Assembly (NCBI GenBank): GCA_046082625.1
Contig: JBJTYE010000217.1
Location: forward strand, 1-8,672
Direction: 5' to 3'
Length of the DNA stretch: 8,672 nt
DNA from: Casp-actino8 sp046082625
GTDB lineage: Bacteria; Actinomycetota; Acidimicrobiia; Acidimicrobiales; Ilumatobacteraceae
A model generated the notes under the pieces. It saw only the letters and a list, made by a program, of their open reading frames with translations, had not been told where the DNA came from and made no database searches. This document shows positions 1 to 6,153 of this stretch, piece by piece. The translations under genes and the position numbers were made by a program. Numbering within the stretch: position 1 is the first letter of the stretch; every line of letters starts with the position of its first letter.

Positions 1-20
1 CGGGCGGCGCGAACGGACAT
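1..20 (-). CDS. Possible start of next gene in the haem operon (partial, leaves window)
   Basis: On the minus strand an ATG lies one base after the cpfC stop codon (TGACATG), and the frame stays open to the window edge, reading M-S-V-R-A-A. The tight spacing fits a translationally coupled third gene. In related bacteria the gene after a ferrochelatase is often the coproporphyrinogen oxidase cgoX/hemY, but six residues cannot show that. I see no clear ribosome binding site, so this is only a candidate. Confidence 0.3.
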
Positions 21-21
21 G

Positions 22-957
22 TCAGGCCGTTGCGAACTGTGCGGTGGCCTCGACCACTCGTCGGGCCAGCGCCGCCATGATCGTCGGATCGTCGTTGACG
101 CAGGCCGTGCGGTCGAAGGCCAGGTGGCGCTCCTCGGCGAAGGCTCGGGCTTCGATGTCCAGGTCGTAGAGGACTTCCAGGTGGTCGGCGACGAAGCCGC
201 AGGCGCACACCAGCACTCCGGAGGCCGACTCGCTCGTCGCCAAGTCGGCGATGACCTCGAGAATGTCCGGGCCGATCCACGGTTCGGGAGTGCGTCCCGC
301 CGACTGCCAGGCGATGGCCCACGAGGACCACGAGGCCAGACCGGCGGCGGCGGCGACCACTTCGGCGGTGGCGCGCAATTCCTCGGGATACGGATCGCCG
401 GCGTCGATGATGCGCTGCGGCAACGAATGCGCGGTGAAGAGCACCTTGGTGGTGGCGGGCATGGCCGAGAGGCGGGTGCTGATGTCGCGCGCCAGGAACT
501 CCACGAACGCCGGCTCGGTGGCCCAACTGTCGATCCCGATCACCTCGATGCCGTGAGGTTCGGCCGCAGCGCGGGTGCGGTCCAGGTACTGCCCGATGGA
601 GTACGACGAGTAGTGGGGTGCCAGGACCAAACCGACGATGCGACGGAATCCGCCCTTCGCCAATTCCTCCACCGCATCCTCGATCTTCGGGTCGGCATGT
701 TTGAGTCCGAGGGTCACGAAGAACTCGCCGGGTCGTCGCGCGTCGAGAGCGGCCTGCAAGGCGTCCCGCTGGGCTTCGGTCCGCGCCGCCAATGGCGAGA
801 TGCCCCCGATGGCGTCGTACCGGGCCACCAGTTCGGCCAGCAGTTCCGGCGTGGGGGCACGACCGCGGCGAATGTCGGTGTAATACGGTTCGATCTCGGC
901 GGGAGTGCGCGGTGTGCCATAGGCCATCAGTAAGACGGCGGTTCGGTCGGTGGTCAT
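22..957 (-). CDS. cpfC: Coproporphyrin III ferrochelatase (CpfC/HemH)
   Basis: This 311-residue protein inserts ferrous iron into a porphyrin in haem synthesis. The N-terminus reads LLMAYGTP, with Tyr13 at the position of the Bacillus subtilis metal-site tyrosine, followed by YYTDIRRGR and YDAIGGISPL. This is the pattern of the Gram-positive enzymes that use coproporphyrin III instead of protoporphyrin IX. The catalytic histidine is His177 in AHSLP, the acidic partner is Glu261 in DHLEVLYDLD, and QSAGRTPEPW (about 218-227) is another family block. The length is normal for the family. The start at 957 overlaps the hemE stop as ATGA and has a strong AAGGAG site (962-967) four bases upstream, so translation is probably coupled to hemE. 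Cys251 and Cys253 (CAC just before GFVADH) are a local oddity; some actinobacterial ferrochelatases hold a [2Fe-2S] cluster, but a full set of four ligands is not evident here. The longer open frame upstream is antisense readthrough of hemE. Confidence 0.96.
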   Translation of the reverse strand: MTTDRTAVLLMAYGTPRTPAEIEPYYTDIRRGRAPTPELLAELVARYDAIGGISPLAARTEAQRDALQAALDARRPGEFFVTLGLKHADPKIEDAVEELAKGGFRRIVGLVLAPHYSSYSIGQYLDRTRAAAEPHGIEVIGIDSWATEPAFVEFLARDISTRLSAMPATTKVLFTAHSLPQRIIDAGDPYPEELRATAEVVAAAAGLASWSSWAIAWQSAGRTPEPWIGPDILEVIADLATSESASGVLVCACGFVADHLEVLYDLDIEARAFAEERHLAFDRTACVNDDPTIMAALARRVVEATAQFATA

Positions 958-2033
958 GACGCTCCTTCGGTGGCCTGGTGCACGTGATCCACGATCTCGG
1001 CCAGCACTCCCGGGTCCGAAGAGGGATCGACGCCGTGGCCCAGATTGAAGATATGGCCGGGATGGCCGCCGTTGTCGGCCAGCACCGCTCGGGTGCCCTC
1101 CAACGCCGCCGTCGATCCAGCCAGGACCAAGGAGGGATCCAGATTCCCCTGGACGACCTGGCTCGCACCCATTCGCCAGCGGGCTTCGGTGATCGACGTT
1201 CTCCAGTCCAGTCCCAACACTTGCGGTCCCGCTTCGTACATCGACTCCAAGAGGTGATCGCAGCCGATCCCGAAGTGAATCCCGGGCTTGCCCGGATGCC
1301 GTTGACGCAGTTCGGCGAAGACCCGAGTGCTGTACGGCAGGACGAAGGCGCGGTATTGGGGCTCGCTCAGCGAACCGGCCCAGGAGTCGAAGAGTTGGAA
1401 GGCCCGAGCGCCGGCGCTGAGTTGGGCGTCGATGAAGGCCACGGAGTGTTGGGCCAGACGTTCCATGAGTTGGTGCCACAACGACGGTTCGTTCACCATC
1501 ATGGCCTTGGTGTGGCCGTAGTTCTTCGACGGTCGTCCTTCGATCAGGTAACTGGCCACCGTGAAGGGTGCTCCGGCGAATGCCAGGAGCGGAACGGTGT
1601 CGGGGAGTTCCCGAACGAGGGCGCGGACGGTGTCGAGAACATAGGGCACGTCGGCATCGGGTTCGAGGGTTCGGAGTCGGATCAGATCGCTTGCGGAGCG
1701 CAATGGAGATTCGGCCACCGGCCCGGTGCCTGGGGCCACGTCGATACCGAAACCGACGGCATGGGCCGGAACCACGATGTCGCTGTAGAGCACCGCCGCA
1801 TCCACGCCGTAACGCCGCACGGGTTGCAGAGTGATCTCGGTCGCCAGGTCGGGCTTCTTGATGGCGTCCAGAATGCTGCCGGATCCCCGCAGAGCGCGGT
1901 ACTCGGGCAAGCTGCGTCCGGCTTGGCGCATGAACCACACCGGGGTGTGACGACGAGCACGACCGGCGGCGGCATCCAGGAACGGAATGCCACTGTGATA
2001 CGGGGAATGCCCTGTCGATCCGGTCCGACTCAT
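954..2033 (-). CDS. hemE: Uroporphyrinogen III decarboxylase
   Basis: HemE removes four carboxyl groups from uroporphyrinogen III to give coproporphyrinogen III, in the cytoplasm. The 359-residue protein carries the family signature PVWFMRQAGR at 31-40, with substrate-binding Arg36 and Arg40. The catalytic aspartate is Asp85 in LYSDIV, and other conserved blocks are GFGIDVAPGTGP (94-105), APFTVASYLIEG with Tyr162 (155-166), DSW (216-218), and NLGHGV with the conserved His333 (330-335). Length is typical. The ATG at 2033 leaves about 30 residues before the signature, as is usual; I see only a weak GAGACGG-like site upstream. It is the first gene of a minus-strand unit with cpfC and overlaps it by four bases. 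It diverges from the copper-chaperone cassette. Confidence 0.97.
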   Translation of the reverse strand: MSRTGSTGHSPYHSGIPFLDAAAGRARRHTPVWFMRQAGRSLPEYRALRGSGSILDAIKKPDLATEITLQPVRRYGVDAAVLYSDIVVPAHAVGFGIDVAPGTGPVAESPLRSASDLIRLRTLEPDADVPYVLDTVRALVRELPDTVPLLAFAGAPFTVASYLIEGRPSKNYGHTKAMMVNEPSLWHQLMERLAQHSVAFIDAQLSAGARAFQLFDSWAGSLSEPQYRAFVLPYSTRVFAELRQRHPGKPGIHFGIGCDHLLESMYEAGPQVLGLDWRTSITEARWRMGASQVVQGNLDPSLVLAGSTAALEGTRAVLADNGGHPGHIFNLGHGVDPSSDPGVLAEIVDHVHQATEGAS

Positions 2034-2122
2034 CCGTCTCGACGCTATCCGTGACGAACTCCAACCAGGAGAGGGGACTTTGGTCCGTAGGAAGCCGAGA
2101 TCCCTCCGACAATGATGGGATC
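2034..2122. promoter_or_regulatory. Divergent intergenic region between hemE and the sco cassette
   Basis: These 89 bases separate two divergent transcription units and should hold both promoters. For hemE, a weak candidate on the minus strand is a TTGTCG -35 element (plus-strand 2107-2112) and a TACGGA -10 element (2084-2089) with a 17-base spacer, giving a leader of about 45 bases. I could not pick out a convincing plus-strand promoter for sco. An AGGAGAGGGG run at 2067-2076 looks like a ribosome binding site, but no in-frame start follows it at a suitable distance. No clear operator palindrome was seen. Confidence 0.3.
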
Positions 2123-2764
2123 GTGAACTTCGATCGGTCGCGACGCGCCACCTGGTCGGTACGTGCGGCCTCGCTCCTGATCGGGTCGATCGTGACCATC
2201 GGCGCCTGCGGCGGGGACGACGCCACCTTGCGGGGAATCGTCCGCGACGAACCCTTGATCGTCGGGTCGGTGGCGGTCACCGACGTCACCTCCGCCGGAC
2301 GGTATGCCGACAACGACGGCACGTTCGAGTTCCGGGCCGAACCGGGACGTCTGCTGGTCGTGTATTTCGGCTACACCAATTGTCCTGATCTGTGTCCCAC
2401 GACCCTGGCTCTGGTGCGGGCCGCCAAACGGGAACTCGGCGACGACGGCGACCGGATCGATCTGGCCATGGTGACCGTTGATGCGAACCGCGACACTCCC
2501 GAGGTGATGAACGGCTTCCTGGCCAGTTTCACCGACGCCTTCCACGCTTTGGTTCCCGCCGATGAATCCGAACTGCGGGCCGCGGAAGAGGCCTTCCTCG
2601 CCAGTTCCTCCATCCTCACCGATGCCTCCGGCGAGATCGAAGTCGGCCACAGCGCCACGGCCTACGTCGTCGATTCCACGGGCACGGTCCTCGTGGAGTG
2701 GCCCTTCGGCATCGACAAGAACGTCATGATCGACGATCTGAGAATTCTTCTGGAATCGGCATGA
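2123..2764 (+). CDS. Sco1/SenC-family copper chaperone (predicted lipoprotein)
   Basis: Sco proteins bind copper outside the membrane and deliver it to, or reduce, the CuA site of cytochrome c oxidase subunit II. This 213-residue protein has the thioredoxin-like fold with the CPDLC copper motif (Cys87, Cys91) in YFGYTNCPDLCP, and the third ligand His176 in VGHSATAYVVD. The C-terminus (VEWPFGIDKNVMIDDL) matches the family. The N-terminus has an RSRR charged stretch, a hydrophobic run and a lipobox-like IGAC at 26-29, so it is probably a lipoprotein anchored at Cys29. I chose the GTG at 2123 because it puts the signal peptide right at the start. A GTG at 2051 is in frame and would add 24 residues; neither start has a good ribosome binding site. 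It is the first gene of a four-gene cassette. Confidence 0.93.
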   Translation: MNFDRSRRATWSVRAASLLIGSIVTIGACGGDDATLRGIVRDEPLIVGSVAVTDVTSAGRYADNDGTFEFRAEPGRLLVVYFGYTNCPDLCPTTLALVRAAKRELGDDGDRIDLAMVTVDANRDTPEVMNGFLASFTDAFHALVPADESELRAAEEAFLASSSILTDASGEIEVGHSATAYVVDSTGTVLVEWPFGIDKNVMIDDLRILLESA

Positions 2765-2800
2765 CATCTTCTGCTCTCAGAACAACCCCCACCTGTTACG

Positions 2801-2807
2801 GAAAGGA
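2801..2807 (+). promoter_or_regulatory. Ribosome binding site for the PCu(A)C gene
   Basis: GAAAGGA lies four bases before the ATG at 2812. It fixes the start of the PCu(A)C gene there, and so excludes the in-frame upstream starts that overlap sco. Confidence 0.75.
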
Positions 2808-2811
2808 CACC

Positions 2812-3336
2812 ATGAAATCCCGAATCACCACCCTGTCGCTGCTGGCCGTGACGGTGCTGGCGCTTGCCGGTTGCGGAGGCGATGACGAGGCCGCCGAGTC
2901 CTTGACCTCGGAGGCACCCGCGGTCGACGCTACGAACGGTGACGTCGATTCCGGCGTGGACATCTCATCGGTCTGGGCTCGGACCAGTCCGATGATGACC
3001 AGCAACGGTGCCGTGTACATGACCATCGGGTCGGTCGAGGACGACGAGTTGCTGTCGGCATCGGTGGACGCGTCGATCGCAGGCTCGGCGGAGATCCACG
3101 AGTCGATGGAATCCGATATGTCCGGTGACATGTCGGGACAGATGACCATGCAAGAGGTCGACTCCATCGTGATCCCGGCTGGTGACACCGTGCAGCTGAT
3201 GCCCGGTGGTTACCACGTCATGCTTCTCGATCTGGCTGGTCCCCTGGAACTGGGTCAGATGTTCGAAGTGACGTTGACCTTCGCCAACGCCGGTGAGATC
3301 GTGGTCATGGCCGAAGTACGCGACGACGCGCCCTGA
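2812..3336 (+). CDS. PCu(A)C-family copper chaperone (predicted lipoprotein)
   Basis: PCu(A)C proteins carry Cu(I) outside the membrane and pass it to the CuA centre of cytochrome oxidase, often together with Sco. The 174-residue protein begins with a clear lipoprotein signal whose lipobox is LAGC (Cys21). The copper site is visible: His96 and Met99 in EIHESM, Met113, then exactly 21 residues to His135 and Met137 (YHVML), which fits the family's H(M)...M-X21-H-X-M pattern. IPAGDTVQLMPGG (121-133) is also a typical family block. Between the first His/Met and Met113 the protein is several residues longer than the usual spacing, because of a tandem DMSG repeat that adds methionines (Met103, Met107, Met111). 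The gap after sco is 47 bases and the two genes are on the same strand. Confidence 0.93.
   Translation: MKSRITTLSLLAVTVLALAGCGGDDEAAESLTSEAPAVDATNGDVDSGVDISSVWARTSPMMTSNGAVYMTIGSVEDDELLSASVDASIAGSAEIHESMESDMSGDMSGQMTMQEVDSIVIPAGDTVQLMPGGYHVMLLDLAGPLELGQMFEVTLTFANAGEIVVMAEVRDDAP
3115..3138 (+). repeat. Tandem 12-bp repeat encoding DMSG-DMSG in the PCu(A)C gene
   Basis: Two adjacent 12-base units (3115-3126 and 3127-3138) both encode Asp-Met-Ser-Gly. They differ at third codon positions (GAT/GAC, TCC/TCG, GGT/GGA), so the amino acids match while the DNA has drifted. They lie inside the copper-binding loop. Confidence 0.75.
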
Positions 3337-3357
3337 TCAACTGTGGGTGAGACGACC

Positions 3358-3786
3358 ATGAGCAACGATTCCACCACCCTCGACGCCGAGGTCATCCCGA
3401 CGACGAGCCCGTTGCGGATCCTCTGGGCGACCTTGGCCTTTCTGGTTCCCATCGCCGTTGCGGTCTCGGCGGTCTTCCTCTTCACTGGTCGGGGCGATTT
3501 TGGTGGACCCGGGTCGAGCGGGGTGGTCTGGAGCTACGTCGTCCCGGCGGGGGCTCAGGCCAAGGCCGACAAGGGTGAATTCGTCGAGGACGTCCTGCCG
3601 GAGCAGCTCACGATCGCCGTCGGCGACACGGTGACCGTCTTGAACGAGGACTCGGTCACCCACACCTTCGGTCCCTTCACCGTTCGTGCGGGTGAATTCC
3701 AGAAGATGACCTTCACCGAGCCCCGATACTTCTTCGGCGCCTGCTCGGTCGGCGGGCACGAAACCGTCACCATCACCGTGATATGA
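3358..3786 (+). CDS. Membrane-anchored cupredoxin-like protein
   Basis: A 142-residue protein with a short cytoplasmic N-terminus, one membrane segment (about 20-42) and an exported domain of about 95 residues. The end resembles a cupredoxin: His102 in VTHTF, then Cys129 and His134 in CSVGGH, spaced like the Cys and second His of a plastocyanin-type copper site. A methionine axial ligand would be expected a few residues after His134, but the chain continues ETVTITVI and ends, so the site is incomplete or differently ligated. The start at 3358 has a GGTGAG site six bases upstream; an in-frame GTG at 3343 would add five residues. It lies 21 bases after the PCu(A)C gene and 22 before the TlpA gene, which suggests a copper or electron-transfer role in the same assembly process. 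A non-copper cupredoxin fold remains possible. Confidence 0.75.
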   Translation: MSNDSTTLDAEVIPTTSPLRILWATLAFLVPIAVAVSAVFLFTGRGDFGGPGSSGVVWSYVVPAGAQAKADKGEFVEDVLPEQLTIAVGDTVTVLNEDSVTHTFGPFTVRAGEFQKMTFTEPRYFFGACSVGGHETVTITVI

Positions 3787-3795
3787 CATGACCGT

Positions 3796-3801
3796 AGAGG
3801 G
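3796..3801 (+). promoter_or_regulatory. Ribosome binding site for the TlpA-like gene
   Basis: AGAGGG lies seven bases before the ATG at 3809. It favours that start over the ATG at 3788, which comes one base after the preceding stop and has no such site. Confidence 0.6.
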
Positions 3802-3808
3802 CGATCCG

Positions 3809-4327
3809 ATGAACGACTCCCGGCCCAAACGACGCCACGCATCGAAGTGGTCACTGGTGGTGGGCCTGGTGATCCTGGTGGCCGTGGCCATGTCCTGTCG
3901 GGCCAACGGTGGTGACACATCACCTCGAGCAGTGGACGTGGATCTGGTCACCATGAATGGCGACTCCACGTCCATCTCCGGTGTCCTCGGCGATCGACCG
4001 TTGTTGGCGTCGCTCTGGGCGGTGTGGTGTCAGCCCTGTCGCCGTGAACTTCCGGAACTTCAGCGCATCGCAGTCTCCGATGCCGGCGTCGACGTGCTGG
4101 CGGTGAACATCGGCGACGATCCCGATCGCATCGGCGAGTACTTCGAGGAGATGGACCTCGATCTCCCGCTGGTCATCGACGAGGTCGGTGATCTCCTCAC
4201 CGTTCTCGACGTGGGGACCGTGCCAGCCACCGTCCTCTTCGGCGCCGATGGTGAGATCCTCTGGAGTCACCTGGGAGCGGTCACTGCCGCGCAAGTCGAG
4301 GAAGCACTCGCCACCTACGTGGCCTGA
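3809..4327 (+). CDS. TlpA/ResA-like thiol-disulfide oxidoreductase
   Basis: A 172-residue exported thioredoxin-fold protein. It has a charged N-terminus, a hydrophobic segment (about 15-29) ending in AMSC, which could be a weak lipobox at Cys30, then a thioredoxin-like domain. The active site is WCQPC (Cys74, Cys77) after LASLWAV, and the conserved cis-proline is in GTVPAT (Pro139). Proteins of this group reduce disulfides outside the membrane, either in cytochrome c haem-attachment sites (ResA, CcmG) or in the CuA cysteines and Sco (TlpA). Its position as last gene of a Sco/PCu(A)C/cupredoxin cassette favours the CuA role; this is inference from context. It converges on the M48 protease gene with only 13 bases between the stops. 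Confidence 0.9.
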   Translation: MNDSRPKRRHASKWSLVVGLVILVAVAMSCRANGGDTSPRAVDVDLVTMNGDSTSISGVLGDRPLLASLWAVWCQPCRRELPELQRIAVSDAGVDVLAVNIGDDPDRIGEYFEEMDLDLPLVIDEVGDLLTVLDVGTVPATVLFGADGEILWSHLGAVTAAQVEEALATYVA

Positions 4328-4344
4328 CCGGAAGACTCGGTCAG
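4324..4344. terminator. Stop-codon-embedded inverted repeat between convergent genes
   Basis: CTGACCG (4324-4330) and CGGTCAG (4338-4344) are perfect 7-base inverted repeats around a 7-base loop. The left arm contains the TGA stop of the TlpA-like gene and the right arm contains the stop of the minus-strand M48 gene. The position between convergent genes suggests a two-way terminator. There is no T-run on either side, so a classical intrinsic terminator is not shown. Confidence 0.45.
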
Positions 4345-5258
4345 ATTCCGGCCGCCGGATGATGCCAGTGCGCCGGTCGCAGGGCGGCTTCGACGCGGGC
4401 GATGCGGGTGCGAGCCGGTGGATGCGTCGTGGATCGGGTGCCAGTCGAGATCGTGCGCCGAAGAGCAGAGGCCAATTGCCGTCCGTATCCCATGCGAACC
4501 ACCCGCTGGTCGGCCTGGTACTCCGCAGATCGCCCCACCCATTGTCCGAGATAGCGGGCGAACGTGAATCCCGAGACGAACACCAAGGACATCCCGCGAA
4601 AGAGAGTGGCCACCAAGTGGCCGACTGTGCTGCCGAGGCGCGAATTGCGGGCGAAGGACTCCGTGGCGGCCACCGACACGTTGTTCAAGAATGTGCCGAC
4701 GTGTCCGAGGATCGAAACCGGCAGGGTCAACCACTGATTGATGGTGAGTGCCACGGTGTGCGATCCGAGATGGTGACAGAGTTCGTGGGCCAGGACTCCG
4801 CAAAGTTCTTCGTGTGTCAACTCGCGAACGGCGTAGTCCGTCACCACCACCAGATGGCCCCCACAGGCGTAGGCGTTCAGATCTTCGTCGTCCACCACAC
4901 CCACCACGAAGTTCCTGTGGCGGATGTGCCAGGCCTGTGTGACCTCCAGGAATGCCGGCCGCAGTCGGCTGGCTTCCCAGGGTGTCGGCTTGCGGGCACC
5001 GATCAACACCGTCAGGACGCGCCGTTGCACCGCTGGCAGGAACAAGGTCAGTCCGGTCGCCAGGTATCCGAGTGCCACGTACCACCACGGGATCTCGGCG
5101 AAGAGGGACACCGGGAACCAGAACACGAACATGGCCAGGAGCCATACCGGCACGATGGCCAGCACCGGAATGAAGGCGAACCAAGCCGCCCGATCGAAGT
5201 CGCGTCGAGGCCGCAGAGGTCGCCGGGTCAGCGCCCGCTCGGTCCGTCTGCTCGCCAT
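4341..5258 (-). CDS. M48-family (HtpX/Ste24-like) membrane zinc metalloprotease
   Basis: A 305-residue integral membrane peptidase. The zinc site is HELCH at 158-162 (His158, Glu159, His162) in the context GVLAHELCHHLGSH, and the third ligand is probably Glu246 in SAEYQAD, the ExxAD motif of the family. The family block NAYACGGHLVVVT (128-140) precedes it, and THPPARTRIARVEAAL near the C-terminus matches the THPP-R signature. Two hydrophobic segments lie near 26-52 and 57-75, and others at about 171-190 and 215-235. Such proteases degrade misfolded or damaged membrane proteins; the substrate here is unknown. I chose the ATG at 5258 because the charged N-terminus leads directly into the first membrane segment. 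In-frame starts at 5321 (ATG) and 5366 (TTG) would lengthen it into the divergent promoter region. No strong ribosome binding site decides this. Confidence 0.88.
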   Translation of the reverse strand: MASRRTERALTRRPLRPRRDFDRAAWFAFIPVLAIVPVWLLAMFVFWFPVSLFAEIPWWYVALGYLATGLTLFLPAVQRRVLTVLIGARKPTPWEASRLRPAFLEVTQAWHIRHRNFVVGVVDDEDLNAYACGGHLVVVTDYAVRELTHEELCGVLAHELCHHLGSHTVALTINQWLTLPVSILGHVGTFLNNVSVAATESFARNSRLGSTVGHLVATLFRGMSLVFVSGFTFARYLGQWVGRSAEYQADQRVVRMGYGRQLASALRRTISTGTRSTTHPPARTRIARVEAALRPAHWHHPAAGI

Positions 5259-5371
5259 GGCCTGCTGATTCCCATCTCCAGGTGGATGCCTCTTCGTGTG
5301 CCGATTCCCGGACGACGTCATTGTGCCTGATGGGTGGCGCCGTGTCGCCCCAATTCGGATAGACAATGGTC
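5259..5371. promoter_or_regulatory. Divergent intergenic region between the M48 protease and esterase genes
   Basis: About 113 bases must hold promoters for both directions. On the plus strand TAGACA (5360-5365) ends six bases before the ATG at 5372, which would fit a -10 element of a leaderless transcript, but I find no matching -35 element. The same stretch (GGATAG, 5357-5362) could instead be a weak ribosome binding site. Nothing convincing was seen for the minus strand. Confidence 0.25.
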
Positions 5372-6148
5372 ATGAGCGGACACGTCGATCGATCACCAGT
5401 CATGGCCGGAGCCGAGCCCTGGAGCCACACCGGCACCACATCCGTCGGAGCGCTGTGCATCCACGGCTTCACCGGCAACCCGTCGTCGATGCGGGGGGTG
5501 GCCGAAGCCTTCGCCGCCGCCGGTCACCACGTCGAACTGCCGCGACTTCCAGGTCATGGCACGGCGGTGTCGGACATGATCCCCACGCGTTGGCACCACT
5601 GGACCGCCGCCGTGGAGGAGGCGTATCAGTCCCTCGCCTCTCGCGTGGATCAGGTGGTGGTGGCCGGTCTGTCGATGGGTGGATCGCTCACCTTGTGGAC
5701 GGCCCTCGAGCATCCCGAAGTGGCCGGCATCGTCTGCATCAACCCGGCCGCTCAACTCCAAGCCCCCGAGATGATCGAGATGGTGCAAGGTCTGTTGGCC
5801 GCTGGCACCGAAGTCTTCGAGGGCATCGGATCCGATATCGCCGATCCGAACGTGAAGGAGACCGCCTATCCCGAGACGCCGCTCGCACCGCTGGTCTCGA
5901 TGGTGGTCGACGGCATCACTCCGATGGTGCCGCAGTATCCCGCGGCGCGGGTTCCTCTGCTCCTGATCACGTCGAAGAACGATCACGTGGTGGATCCGGT
6001 TCAGAGCGACCAGCTGGCCGAGCAGTGGGGTGGCCCGGTGGAACGGATCCTTCTCGACCGCAGTTATCACGTGGCGACACAGGATTACGACAAGGATCTC
6101 ATCTTCGAAGCCGCCGTCAAGTTCGCGGCCACCGTCACTGCCGGCTGA
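5372..6148 (+). CDS. Alpha/beta hydrolase, Est30-like carboxylesterase/monoacylglycerol lipase
   Basis: A 258-residue cytoplasmic serine hydrolase that probably cleaves short- or medium-chain esters or monoacylglycerols. Visible landmarks are the oxyanion-hole segment HGFTG (31-35), LPGHG (59-63), the nucleophile elbow GLSMGG with Ser101, the acid Asp204 in SKNDHVVDP, and the base His233 in SYHVAT followed by YDKDLI. The last two blocks are typical of the Est30 carboxylesterase group. There is no signal peptide. Starts at 5366 (ATG, two residues longer) and 5402 (ATG, ten residues shorter) are possible. It is five bases upstream of lgt on the same strand and so probably cotranscribed with it, which points to lipid-related work; the natural substrate cannot be read from the sequence. 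Confidence 0.88.
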   Translation: MSGHVDRSPVMAGAEPWSHTGTTSVGALCIHGFTGNPSSMRGVAEAFAAAGHHVELPRLPGHGTAVSDMIPTRWHHWTAAVEEAYQSLASRVDQVVVAGLSMGGSLTLWTALEHPEVAGIVCINPAAQLQAPEMIEMVQGLLAAGTEVFEGIGSDIADPNVKETAYPETPLAPLVSMVVDGITPMVPQYPAARVPLLLITSKNDHVVDPVQSDQLAEQWGGPVERILLDRSYHVATQDYDKDLIFEAAVKFAATVTAG

Positions 6149-6153
6149 GCATC

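Noticed and set aside
19..933. Open frame of 304 codons on the plus strand opposite cpfC
   Set aside because: Glycine- and arginine-rich shadow of cpfC with no domain.
978..2054. Open frame of 358 codons on the plus strand opposite hemE
   Set aside because: It is antisense to a strongly conserved gene and has no recognisable motif; it follows from codon bias.
2067..2082. Strong ribosome-site-like AGGAGAGGGG followed by TTG at 2080
   Set aside because: The TTG is not in frame with sco, and no small open frame with recognisable content follows. It may simply be leader sequence.
958..2322. Upstream extension of the cpfC reading frame, giving a 766-residue open frame
   Set aside because: It runs through hemE in another frame and into the start of sco, with low-complexity Arg/Ser/Pro-rich translation. 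High GC lowers stop frequency; the strong ribosome site at 962-967 fixes the real start.
4347..4359. Short inverted repeat TCCGG-CCG-CCGGA just inside the M48 gene
   Set aside because: Five-base arms of GC-rich sequence are expected by chance; it lies within coding sequence.
4188..5330. Open frames on the plus strand opposite the M48 protease, and a longer 387-codon frame on the minus strand (4315-5478)
   Set aside because: Both overlap the M48 gene, whose zinc motif and membrane segments are clear; neither translation shows a domain.
5296..6153. Long N-terminal extension of lgt
   Set aside because: The translation is Arg/Gly/Ser-rich and fully overlaps the well-supported esterase gene in another frame. 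Lgt homology begins near 6154.
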